From: Perkinsus olseni
Lineage: Eukaryota > Perkinsozoa > Perkinsida > Perkinsidae
NCBI GenBank assembly: GCA_013115135.1
Contig: JABANP010000061.1
Coordinates: 1 to 64,000 of the forward strand
Length of the DNA stretch: 64,000 nt
Direction of reading: 5' to 3'
Shown: one piece after another, positions 33,340 to 43,137 of the stretch
How positions within the stretch are numbered: the first letter of the stretch is position 1
Layout of the letters: each line of letters begins with the position of its first letter
Program-made: the position numbers and the translations under genes
The notes under the pieces: generated by a model
What the model saw: only the letters and a program-made list of their open reading frames with translations
Told to the model about the DNA's origin: nothing
The model's database searches: none

Positions 33340-34468
33340 CTAGTTGACGAGCACTTCCTGATAGCTGCCGCCGAGATCTGTCACGGAGTTGGCCGGATAC
33401 TTGCAGCTACAGAATGGGGGCAGCTCCGACGCTTCAGCAATGAGAAGTTATCCCTTACCCCGTAATAGAAGAATAGTATGGAGCAGGTGATGTAGAGAAG
33501 ACCAACAACGAAGTAGATGTATCTAACAAGGCAACTCGTGCCAGCTGAAGGAAAGAAACAAAGTTTACTGATTGTATTCTTTCCACGCCGACAAGAGGAA
33601 GGTGACAATCGAAATAATAAGAAAAACGCCGTATCTGAGCAAGGCATGAACGGAATCCGAAATCCGCAGGAGAAGGGCCGAGGGCTCTGTGCTACACCGC
33701 TATGTTGATGAAGATGCATACCGGTCGAAGTAGAGGATGGGAAACCAACACCGCAGCATAGTAAACCTGATCGGTTTTACATCGGGCAATCGGATAACAC
33801 CATTGAGGCACACCTGAGCCCAGAATAGAATCACTATGCTGTAGGTTGAGAGGAAGAGAAGTGAAGGGAAGGTCATAAAAACGTCATTCGTCCAGGTCTG
33901 AGGGAGTGACCAACATCACAGTCGAGGTTAGGAGGCCGAAGAGACCTTACCTGCACCGGATGATTCAGATTGTGCATCCGAACTTCGAGATGGATAACAG
34001 CATCGAAGATGAGCGAGAGAGCTCTAGCAGCATTCGAGATGCATAACGCTAATAGGAAGAAGAATCGCGTTCGACCACCAGTGAGGGATATCGGGGGTAT
34101 CTAGGCAATGAGAAAAGTACCCGATGCAGGATTCGAACCTACGACCATCTGCTCCGTAGGCAGACATTCTATCCAGCTGAACTAATCGGGCGATATTTGA
34201 TACTGGCTATGGCCACTCTCAATCGTTTGGTAGGACCCCCATGCAGGTAATTATAGCAGAAATGTGCACCCACCGCGTCGGCTCTTTTCTCCTCCCTTTT
34301 CTGCCTTATCAGCTGCCTCGCCAATAGAATCGATACGACCAAAAACAAGCCGCAGTCAACGTACGCGAGCACAGCAGCGTAGGCAGAGTGGTGGGCGAAG
34401 ACTTCATCAATCGCGAAGAAAACCTCGTCCGCCGTCTCAGCTGCGCTCAGTGTTGGGGTTGATGACAT
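33340..34468 (-). CDS. THH1/TOM1/TOM3-like polytopic membrane protein
   Basis: Minus strand. Exon 1 (34468-34274): MSSTPTLSAAETADEVFFAI and a first helix (AYVDCGLFLVVSILLARQL). After a 173-base intron, exon 2 (34100-33951) has GGRTRFFFLLALCISNAARA and LSLIFDAVIHLE. A 53-base intron, then exon 3 (33897-33781) has FPSLLFLSTYSIVILFWAQV. Later pieces include SIVTFLLSAWKEYNQ and CLVRYIYFVVGLLYITCSIL, ending near 33340. The 'N..RAL.....' and 'LPGLLFFSTYTLLVLFWAEI'-type blocks, in order, match the THH1/TOM1/TOM3 domain of plant TOM1 and related receptor-like seven-helix proteins. Exons after 33781 are not fixed. Confidence 0.6.
34118..34191 (-). tRNA. tRNA-Arg (ACG)
   Basis: Complete cloverleaf on the minus strand: 7-bp acceptor (GCCCGAT with ATCGGGT, one G-T pair), a D stem GTTC/GAAT, a perfect anticodon stem TCTGC/GCAGA around CTACGGA (anticodon ACG), variable TGGTC, and T stem GTAGG/CCTGC around TTCGAAT. 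Discriminator A, then CTTTTC as Pol III terminator. It lies in sense inside the first intron (34273-34101) of the TOM1-like gene, 17 bases upstream of that intron's AG. Confidence 0.95.
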
Positions 34469-34804
34469 CGGGCTGACCGCGAACTACCAACACTGATCAT
34501 CCTCCGAAAACAGCCGACCTCCGTGGAAGCGTCAGCGAACAGTCACCCCGGAAGCCCCACAATTGGAAACTCCCTTGTACCTCAGACGAAGCTACTGAAT
34601 AGACACTAGTATCCTTCACCACTCTCCTGCACTGCAAACAGATTCTTTTGGAGCCTCGAGAGACCCCAGGGCTGAGGAAGCCCCCCCTACTTCAACACGA
34701 GACTTCCAGCGAAGTGAAAACATCTTGAGTACTACTACAATGCTACAACAACGATGAGCTATACTATAACATTATAACGAGTAGCAAATCTACAAAAAAG
34801 TCGA

Positions 34805-34857
34805 CAACCCCATATAAATGACGAGACCCCGGTTCGACTCCCGGCTTGGGCATTTTT
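34805..34857 (+). repeat. tRNA-like 3' end abutting a stop codon (module A)
   Basis: ACCCCGGTTCGACTCCCGGC, then TTGGGCA and TTTTTC on the plus strand, ending exactly at the stop codon of the minus-strand kinase-UBA gene. Antisense to that gene. Confidence 0.55.
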
Positions 34858-37800
34858 CTAGTAATTATCAAGTATCCAGTTGGTGGCGTCTTCGAGCGTT
34901 GGATGTTTCTTAACCGCCTCATCAATCTGATCTTCGGGGAATCCGATCGACGCAAGCTCGGCTGAAAAAATAGACGTCGCCAGGATTCGAACCCGCGACC
35001 TTTCCCACACAGCCGCCCCACCCTTTGTATTCTTTCTCTCTTCCTCCTCTCTCTTCATTCGCGCCCTGTCTTCGCCATTGGGCCCCGAGAAGAGATAGTC
35101 GAGCACCTCTTCGTTGTCGTCACCCCCTGTCGTCGGCATCGTCTGCCCTGCCATCTCGCCCAGCTCTGCATCCAGGTTCGCTACCTGTCGTAAATTGCAC
35201 CGTACGCTGAGTCTCCACAGAATTTCGTCACGCGCCACGAAATTCCCGGGGGGCAACGCGGGAATCAGCATTCAAAATACGGCGCCGTAAATCAGAGAAC
35301 ACTATCCGAACCGAGCACCCCTTCTATTACGGCATTAGCTCCTTGCTGAAGGGCATCGTTATCTACTACGGGCGGTGGGGGAGGAGGAGGCAATGGGGGA
35401 CTACGGGTAGGGGGAGGAGGGGTAGGGCTCTCCTGTGGCCTCGGTAGACAGGGCTCGCTGTGCTCCTTGGGAACCTAGCGAGAAGAAGGAGGTCATAACG
35501 GCATACAGGCTTCATCAGTACAGTGCGGTAAGTTCTATGGCCGGACGACAGGCTGTTAGGCGGCGGCATCTCCCCCGTCAGGAGGTCGGTCGGACCATCC
35601 ACCACCGGGCCTGCGAAGGGGTTGGTACTTCGGCTGCCCACCCCTCCAGAGGGAGGAGGTGGGGGAGGGGAACTGTGGGGAGGCTCGGCGGGGTAGTCTC
35701 GCCGAGGGCCTCCTCGCCAAGGAAGCCGATGCTCCAGCGGTATCCTGATGGTGAAAAATGCGACACGCCGGGATCGAACCTGCGCCTACCCCAGAAGGAT
35801 GCCTGTTTCCGCCGCCTTTTCTTCTTCGCCGTTTGTCGTGGTTGGGAGGTGGGGCGCCAGGCCACCCATCATTGAAGTTGTTAGAAGCCGGCCACTCGAC
35901 GTTATTCACCGGCCCCGGCGGAGGGGGTGGTTGGGGGTAAGCGCCACTTTTCTGCTGGTAATCCAAGTTTCCTCCACGCGCCAGGGAGTGCCTGCGACCA
36001 CTCACAAGTAATCCAAAGGTCCCGGGTTCGATTCTTCCTACAGCTTTTTCTGCAGCGCCTCATTCTGTCCCATCAAAGCCGCAGCCGAGGGCGTCGGACT
36101 GCCGCCGTACGGCACCCCTCCCGGCGGAGGCATCGGGGTGAAGACGTTAGACGGGCCGCCATAGCCCGGACCAGCGCCGTGGCCTCCCTTACCACCGAAG
36201 CTGCCCTGGCGGTTAGGGAAGGCCCCCGGCGGAGGGGGAGGGGGGCCTGCCATTATCCGCTGGTTCACGTAGTTGGGGGGAGGGTAGCCGGGCATGAACC
36301 CTTGGGGAGGGGGGAGGAGGAGGGCCTTGCATCACCATAGGGGAGTTCGGGCCGTAGCCGGCGAACCTGTAAAAATACCCTAACCAGGGATCGAACCTGG
36401 GACCTCTCTGCCTTACACGTTGTTGCGCATATCCGGTGGTGGTGGTGCTCCCGCGTACAAAGGCCCTGCCGGCTGCTGCTGCTGGAGGGCTATGGTTTGA
36501 CTTTTCCTCTTTAGCTCTCTCAACGCCTTCGCAACCTCCACGAAAACAGGCCGCCGACTCTCTCTAGAATCGATCTGAGAAATGCTCCTCCTGGGAATTG
36601 AACCTCCGCGGGTATCGCATCCTTACACATCTCAATGCTAAATCTGCCAGCTCTGAAGCTATCGCCGGATGCCAGCCGCAGCTCCATTGTATCTACCGGC
36701 CAATTTCCAATACCAAATCTTCCCCAACTCCTGGCCATCCCTACTACCATATTCCACAACTTCTCCTTGTTGATCCCCTTATACATTTCCGTGATCGCCT
36801 TTGTCCTCGGGTCTTGCAGTGCTGGCGGCTTGGTCGTGAGGAGCTCTAACAGGACCATACCAAAGGAGTATCTAAGGTCGATCATGGTCATAAACAGAAA
36901 CCCGTCGATGGGCTTCCTACACCTCCGACTTCTCAGTTACCACGGACGTGGAAATATACAGAGGATCCGCATAACCTGAAAACAATTTGCATCGACCTAT
37001 TCCGTATCTTACACGCTTGAAGCTAAGATACCTACCGATTGTCCCAGAGCACATGTCCACTTTCTGCCCATCTCTTCCCTTTGCCGTAGCCAACAACGCC
37101 AAACCAAAGTCGGCGACTTTCGCGTTTCCGCTCTTATCCAGTATGATGTTTTGCGACTAAAACGTATCCAAGGTCGACCCATGCACTTCACAGACAACCC
37201 TCCTGACGACCGGCATCCACCAATTGCAACAGGCTTTAGTCCCCTTAGGATTGTCCCCAATACCAAACTACCGGACGAAGCAGAAAGTAGAGCCAACGGT
37301 AATGATTGGGGGTTCGCCGACCTAGTTCGCCTCACTCCTAAAAACGACGCCCCTCACTACTTTAATATCCCGATGGAAGACCTTGGGAGTAGAATTGTGC
37401 AGATGGCTCAGACCAAGGCAAGCGTCGAGGGCCACAGACACCCGCAGGGTCCACGGGAACGTTTTAGCGCTGTTGGGAGCCGACAGACGTGAGCCTAAAG
37501 ACCACCATCATGACGACGACCCAGGTTCGATCCCCGGCAGAGGAACTTCTCCTCCCCTCTACTACATAGATCGCCCCCTTCCAGAAGTTCATAAATAAGT
37601 AACCGCTCGTTGCCATTCCGAGCGAAGCCCATCAAAATGACCAAGTTGGGATGACGAAATTTCGACAGAACTTCAACTTCCTCTCGGAAGCCCGACTCCT
37701 TAGGGAGCTCTTAACACCTGCGTGATGCCAGCATCGACCTAAGATACTCTTCCGCATCAGCTCACCTTTATTGCGACTTCGGTTTGATCTTTCAGTTGAC

Positions 37801-38796
37801 ATTTATAAACGCTACCATACGACCCCTGGCCCAATCGATATCTGCCAAAAAACACTCACCCCAAAAACGACCAGAAGCGAACGCCCAGGAGCGAAGGGCT
37901 GAGCAAGTTTACCATGCACGGAATTGGCCAGCGCGAGACGCTACAACTCTCCGATTCTCCGAAATTACTGTGAGTTCTCTCCTTTCCGATCTTCCAGTCT
38001 GTATCCGCTCCATAATAATTTCTCCACGGAAATTTCGGTAATCCACTCCGATGAATGCAAAATTGCAGAAATTTCCAGTAATTTTCGGTCCGAAAAAAAC
38101 CATTCAACGGTCATTGGCCCAATCGCTGGTCCATGACTTATTCAATAGACAACAAGAAACTACTACTAGACTGAACACATGCCTCCTAAGGTTGGCCATG
38201 GGAGCTGGAGTTGTTCAGGAATTACGAAGGGCATCACCGAGGAGGGCGTCGGTGGTGTTGAGGACAGCAAGAGCATTGCCCATCTTACTAACCACCGCTC
38301 TTCCCGTTCCCGGGAAACTTCTCCTCATCTGCGCCAGAGACTAATGTTTATTATTTTCGCAAGACACCAGTTGTCACACGGGAAAGAACGGCGAGTTGAT
38401 GATCAGACACTCCTAGCCGTGGTAGTTTTCTGACGAACCGTCAAAAATACTTTCACCAAAATTATCGCTTTTTGTTGTAAACACAGTTCATCCGAATTTT
38501 CGCCTACCGCCGTCGCCTCGAGAACGCCAGATAACCACCGAGCGCTTTTCCGTGATCCGAAATTGAGGACCCTTAGAGCACATCAATGACCCCTTCCCTC
38601 TCCTCCCCCGGTATTACTTTGGCGAGAAATTTTCTGTTGCTGCGGCCAAGTCGGCATAGGGGTACTCGAGAGCGATTCTATTGAGATTGAGATCCGTGGG
38701 CATCGCCCCTCCTCCGGTCGGTCTTGCCGTGAAGCCACCAGCGCTGGCAGCCGCTGCAGCAGCGCCACTAGAATATGCTGCTCCGCCATGGGCCAT
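34858..38796 (-). CDS. Receptor-type-like protein kinase with Pro/Gly-rich linker and UBA domain
   Basis: Minus strand, multi-exon. N-terminus (38796-38615): Ala/Gly-rich, then ALEYPYADLAAATENFSP, like the segment before the kinase core of plant receptor-like and IRAK kinases. Core: about 37852-37772 (GRYRLGQGSYGSVYKCQLKD, VAIK); 37710-37566 (FREEVEVLSKFRHPNLVILM); 37494-37361 (SHLHNSTPKVFHRDIK); 37156-37036 (SQNIILDKSGNAKVADFGLA); about 36975-36921 (GYADPLY..TEKSE); 36871-36627 (VYSFGMVLLELLTTKP); then ESRRPVFVEVAKALREL. The frame continues into AGPLYAGAPPPPDM, a Pro/Gly-rich linker, and ends with UBA-like ELASIGFPEDQIDEAVKKHP (stop 34858). Catalytic Lys, HRD and DFG are present. No transmembrane helix seen. 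The last join is not in clean phase, and one early exon near 38300 is uncertain. Confidence 0.72.
34962..35008 (-). repeat. Intron that is almost entirely module A (sense)
   Basis: 47 bases on the minus strand: GTGGGAAAGGTCGCGGGTTC, GAATCCTGGCGACGTCTA, TTTTTTCAG. GGTCGCGGGTTCGAATCCTG differs from the nearby tRNA-Arg T-arm at two of twenty bases. The Pol III-like T-run is the 3' splice pyrimidine tract. Phase with the flanking exons is imperfect, so the true ends may be a few bases out. Confidence 0.7.
35207..35280 (-). repeat. Intron with module B
   Basis: AATTTCGTGGCGCGTGACG followed by AAATT; the arms AATTTCGT and ACGAAATT make a hairpin. Ends GACTCAG. Confidence 0.65.
35745..35789 (-). 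repeat. Intron with sense module A
   Basis: 45 bases: GTAGGCGCAGGTTCGATCCC, GGCGTGTCGCA, TTTTT, ...CATCAG. In the Pro-rich linker of the kinase-UBA gene. Confidence 0.75.
36001..36041 (+). repeat. Intron with antisense module A
   Basis: On the plus strand AAAGGTCCCGGGTTCGATTC, antisense to the kinase-UBA gene. GTAGGA...TGTGAG on the minus strand. Confidence 0.55.
36367..36416 (-). repeat. Intron with sense module A and perfect T stem
   Basis: 50 bases: GTAAGGCAGAG, AGGTCCCAGGTTCGATCCCT, GGTTAGGGTA, TTTTTACAG. CCAGG/CCTGG forms a complete 5-bp T stem around TTCGATC. Confidence 0.8.
36575..36626 (-). repeat. Intron with sense module A variant
   Basis: 52 bases: GTAAGGATGC..., GCGGAGGTTCAATTCCCAGG, AGGAGCA, TTTCTCAG. 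The B box has the alternative TTCAATTCC form. Confidence 0.65.
36872..36920 (-). repeat. Intron whose 3' splice site is module C
   Basis: 49 bases ending ATCGACCTTAG, with the exon starting ATACTCC. Splicing restores KSE|VYSFGMVLLEL exactly in phase. Confidence 0.75.
37157..37360 (-). repeat. Kinase intron with the 18-mer shared with Lon
   Basis: A 204-base intron between HRDIK and SQNIIL. Near its 3' end is GGGTCGACCTTGGATACG (37180-37163), identical in reverse to Lon bases 229-246. Confidence 0.7.
37495..37565 (+). repeat. Intron with antisense module A
   Basis: 71 bases. The plus strand has GACGACCCAGGTTCGATCCC, then CGGCAG; antisense to the kinase. Splicing gives EGGDLC|SRLSAPNSAK in phase. 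Confidence 0.65.
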
Positions 38797-39201
38797 GATG
38801 ATGATGCTGACTCTGTTTATTCTTCGCCAATCAGTACAAGTGTAGTAAAGATAATATTACAGGACTGACCGGCGGGCGACCAGAGGCAGTTTGAGGCAGG
38901 AAGAATAAGGCAAACCTGTGGACAACATATCCTCTCCCAGTAGGGACCAACTCCAGGGTAACGCCATTCTCTCTGTTATCATCATGAAAATACTTAACAA
39001 CAAAAACACATTCAAGGTCGTGGCACAGCAGCAAGGACATCAGGATGATGCGTGAACCTTCGGTAGGGCCGGCGGAAGGCCAACCTTCTATCCAGTAATG
39101 GTACAGAGAGGTCCCAATGGCAAGCGATCAGCCGAGAAAAAAGACGGGAACGCGAGAATGAGCTGCGATCGTACCGAAATGGTGTTTGCCGCCTGGTCCA
39201 C

Positions 39202-39282
39202 TGATTCTGAACTCAGAAATGATTCTGGAGTTGCAATTTGTGAATAAAATCAGTCCCAGAATTGATTCTGAGTTTCAGAATT
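39202..39282. repeat. Imperfect inverted repeat, ~80 bp
   Basis: Left arm GATTCTGAACTCAGAAATGA..., right arm on the other strand AATTCTGAAACTCAGAATCA.... The arms are about 27 bases with few mismatches around a roughly 24-base loop. Could be a tiny MITE or a transcribed hairpin. Confidence 0.7.
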
Positions 39283-40142
39283 ACTCTAGTAGACAGTTGG
39301 ACTTCCCTTCTCAAAGGCTCATGATTGCAACAGGGCAAGCGGCGAGACGATCTCCGTTAGTATTCTGATGCTGCTTTTTATGCTACTCAGCCGTTATCAA
39401 CCGCTACAAGACCTCGTTAAAACCTCGACTCACTTTGCCTTGATCTCACAGGCAATTACCGAGGACGCGCCGAATTACCGTTGGTTGGAACTCTCTTTGC
39501 TGGCCCATCAATCATCACCCGACGACACATGGCGGCTAGCTGGACTTGATATTGGATTGGCAGAGATGGCATCCCTCCATACCTGCAACGGCCCAAGCAG
39601 TTGACTTTCTACGAAGATTGATGTGCTGCTGCACGTTGAGGAAATACAAGTCAAGACAAGTTTGCAAGAGTCAGCGCAACCATTGATCGAAGTTTTCGTT
39701 ACGTGCGGCTGGAGATTTGCCGTATCTTTGGGTTGGTTCTTAGCGGATACAGAATGATAGACTCCATGGGGGGGTGTTCGACAGATTGCTTCTCCTCAAT
39801 TTCAGGAGCGCTCCCATGATTGAATTTAACGTGTAAAATTCTGGAAGCGTTCTTGAAACTCGGAAGAGAGATCTGCAGTATCGGTCGTAATATCTAACTC
39901 AGCCTCCGCCGGGATCGTGAATGTCCAACGCCTGAAGGCAACCACTCATCTCAATGCTCGTTGCTGTCGAAGGCTGGCTTTCCTTCAACCGTATCTTTTC
40001 TCCGAGATACTGGTCGTTTGAGGACTCTCAAGATTGAAACTGTCCCTAATAAGTTATTGTTACTCAGGTTTGAGTATGAGTATCAAGTATCAAACCTTAT
40101 CGTTGAATATCAAACCTACTTAAGTCGTTGCTAATAATAACC

Positions 40143-40185
40143 ACTCGTTAGTAACGAGCAATACGTGATTGAATTATCACGTATT
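40143..40185. repeat. Two adjacent perfect palindromes
   Basis: CTCGTTAGTAACGAG, then AATACGTGA...TCACGTATT with an eight-base loop, separated by two bases. No T-run follows, so they do not look like terminators. Confidence 0.6.
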
Positions 40186-41037
40186 CCTGCCCTAAGGCTT
40201 CGACCGAATTCTTCTGCATCTTCCTCCATCCTCGCGGTCAACGTCCCAGGACTCTCAAGAGTAACTCGGACATCGTTGCATTTTCTCGGCGAAATTCGGC
40301 GGTTACGCTGGCTCGTCGGCACTCGCTGTAAAATTATTCCGAAAAAAATTAACGTAAATTTCAGACAAACCGTGAGACCGGGAAAAATTGTAGTGCCTTT
40401 CACTCTGGGAATGGGTTAATAAATATTGATCGCCGACAGCAAAAGAATCAATAATTTCTTCCTACTGCTGTTGCTTCGAGATCATTGCTCGTGTGAGATG
40501 AGTTTTAGGTTTTATATTATCATCATCAGCTAAGGAAGGCGAATCAGATGGGTTTGGTAGCTGTAATGGAAAATGGGCTTGGATAACTTTCATCCGAAGG
40601 AAGAAGCGATAGATTCATTCGTCAGATTGGGCGTCCGGGAATTCTTGGCTTCGAGAAATTGTCGACCAACTACGTATAACGACTTTACGATCTCAACTAT
40701 TCACCTCACTAGTCGTTTTCACGGGGTTGGACATACCACGGGCGCCGCTGGGAGAATCTTGATTTTTGCTTTAGCCCGTTTCAACTCAGATTCAACACCC
40801 CTGGCGGGGACGTGCTGCACGTCTTTGACGCGTACTCCCGTCGCTTCTCTCGTTCTTGCGGTCTCGTGAGATGTGAATACCTAAATCCCAGATCAGTGCC
40901 CATAGCTAGGATATTGTCATCGCCTGCCACACCGCAACGTCAAGACATATGAGCCCAGAGGGATTGACGATGGATGACTCCGCAATATATAGTTCAAGAG
41001 AAAGAGAGAGAGGTTTCTCCGTTGATACGGTTCCTCA

Positions 41038-41466
41038 ATGTCGTTACTCCAGCAGGTTAGCAAGTTCCGCGGCTCGACCGCCGGCCTGGGTATCTTCTTG
41101 TTGTGGTTCCCCACGGTGAAAGAAGCAGCTGCCGATAGCTCGTTGACCTTTTCAAGGCCGCCAGGTGGGTGGTTTTCCTACCTTTCTATCAGATCCTTCA
41201 ATCCTCAGCATCGTGCCATTCGGTCGTTCGACGCACTTTTTATGAATCGCAATGGTAGGTTGTGCTGGATGGTTGAAAGAATCTTTCCGCGTTTGTGGAT
41301 CATCCACGGCCGAAAAGATATTCTCCAATCTGACTGCAATACCGTTCTCTATAGCTTCTTGTACCAGATTATTCTCAGCGGTTGGGTGGAATCAAGGGTT
41401 GAAGCATGCACCCGGCAGAAGTACGAAATCTATATTCTTTCACCATCAGTTTTTGCGCAAACATGA
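41038..41466 (+). CDS. Open frame of unknown function
   Basis: 142 codons from ATG without a stop (MSLLQQVSKFRGSTAGLGIF...). There is no domain I recognise and composition is not strongly protein-like, so it may be chance. Confidence 0.25.
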   Translation: MSLLQQVSKFRGSTAGLGIFLLWFPTVKEAAADSSLTFSRPPGGWFSYLSIRSFNPQHRAIRSFDALFMNRNGRLCWMVERIFPRLWIIHGRKDILQSDCNTVLYSFLYQIILSGWVESRVEACTRQKYEIYILSPSVFAQT

Positions 41467-41541
41467 ATTTCACATTGATAAGTTGCGTAGAAAAATTGGG
41501 AGCAATTAGGTGGAGAATTAAGCCCGTCATGTTCGGCCGCG

Positions 41542-42740
41542 TCATCGGTAGCCTTTGTGTCTGCCGGTTCTCAGGCGTCTCTTGATCAGGATAGAATAGT
41601 AGCCCTCATGGTCCTCGCTATTCTGAATCTTCTCAGCCTCATCGAACTGTATCGTCCTTAGTGTGGCCGACGCAGTTTCCCCTTGCAGGTTGTCCTTCAC
41701 TTTTTCCTCCGCCAATGGTTCCCTCGTCCCCAGGGGGAGCATCGACCCCTCGGCACTTCAGTAAGCTGGAAGTTAGGAAGATGTTGCACCCGCGGATTGA
41801 CATAGCTCCGATGGCGAAGGTGGAGCAGTTGGTCGCTTGCCGAGCCAGCAGTGGCAAGGAGAAGTGAGGTTTTCGCATTCTCCTATCTTAGTCGTCTTCA
41901 GCGCTCGAAAAGCTCATTTCCAGCAGGCTGCCCGCTTCGTGTCGATCGTCCCCGTTTTGTGGGTGGAAGAAAATCCAGCAAGAAATTAAACACGCTGAGA
42001 TCACGGCGGAGCGGAGAGAGAAGGAAAGAGTAATAAGCCCTGGAATGGCGCGCGGCCAGGGAGAATTTAGTACCGATTCGGGAAAGTAGAAACCTTGCTC
42101 GGGCGATCTGTCTTCCTTGTGAGCTCGGGAACTCGACTTAGGTGGAAATGGAGTTTTACACATGCAGATGCTTCGTCGGCATAGCCATGCGTTTCTTAAC
42201 TGAGCCTTCCCGCTGGGCGAAATTGGCTCAGCGGAGCGATGCGAAATATCAAAGAAAATCGCCATTCTCGAGCGCCTGGTCGATCGCAGGCGCGCAGTTC
42301 ACGCGTCGTTATCTCAGCGGTCGAAGCCCCCACGGTTTTTGAACCGGCCATGCCTGGGACCTCCTGGTGGTGAGAAATCTGACAGCTGGAATTATCATTG
42401 AAATTTTTCTGCCTTAGACGTTTCTCGGGCGGCCGCCCGTCAAGAGCCGTGGAAACTCTCTCCGAATTTGACAGTGCATCAGCATAAGTTCAGGGAAGAA
42501 AATAAGAGCCTTTGGCTGGGGAAGGAGCTTCACTTTGATCTCCTCTGAAAAATCGATTACTCGGGCGCGCGCTTTGTTCCATGCTGGTCGTATTGCTTGG
42601 TGGTGAGCCAGAGTCGAGTTTGCTAGCGTTTGGGTGGAGCTCTTTTCGGTTATAAACGCTGAAATAGGGAGCCCCAGCAATGTGGGTATCTTAGGTCGAT
42701 CATGGCTCAGGATGGTTAAGTAAGATACCATCTCCTTCAA
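41542..42740 (-). CDS. Uncharacterised gene, minus strand
   Basis: Upstream exon pieces (42740-42414): KEM, a 39-base intron (42728-42690), then IPTLLGLPISAFITEKSSTQ and FSEEIKVKLLPQPKALIFFP. The 3' exon (about 41742-41542) has LAEEKVKDNLQGETASATLR and ends KGYR-stop. Middle exons are not identified, and the dispersed repeat at 42070-42285 lies between. Family unknown. Confidence 0.4.
42070..42285. repeat. Dispersed repeat, copy 2
   Basis: Diverged copy of 4856-5115 in the same orientation, containing CAGCGGAGCGATGCG. It lies within an apparent intron of the minus-strand gene. Confidence 0.6.
42690..42728 (-). repeat. Intron bounded by inverted module C
   Basis: 39 bases on the minus strand. 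The donor lies in GGTATCTTAC, and the 3' end is TCGACCTAAG with the exon continuing ATACC. GGTATCTTA and TAAGATACC are inverted repeats that straddle both splice sites. Confidence 0.7.
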
Positions 42741-43137
42741 GGGTCCGGGTGCTACTCCTTTTATGAGAGCTCACCGTGAGGTCACCATTGTAAGAGTCTT
42801 GCTGGCGCTTATCGATAGAAACCCTCATGCCATTAGAAGGCTTCATTCAGGTCACTGATATGGGTGGAGCATGCTTCTGAATACAATCGCGCACAGCAGA
42901 GATTTCCCGAGGAGAATCTCTTGAATCGGTGAAGAGGTTATTACTGATGATTGAAAGATGGCGGATAAGTCAACTCACAGCAAAGATTTTGCCGCTATCT
43001 CTTTTCCCGTCGTCCGATTCGCGAAAATTTTTATGATGCTCCTCCCCATAAGAATTCTGGAATCACCTTGTGGACGGATAGACGTGGGAGATTGACAATA
43101 TCGGGTCAGTCCTGGAGTTATTCACAACCCGAAATTT

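Larger units (their letters stand above)
38840..41030. other. No supported gene; hairpins present
   Basis: Short frames only. Two palindromic sites are listed separately. CGTTGAGGAAATACAAGTC (module D-like) lies at about 39635. Confidence 0.4.

Noticed and set aside
40143..40185. Rho-independent-type terminators
   Set aside because: The palindromes have no following T-run and the genome is eukaryotic.
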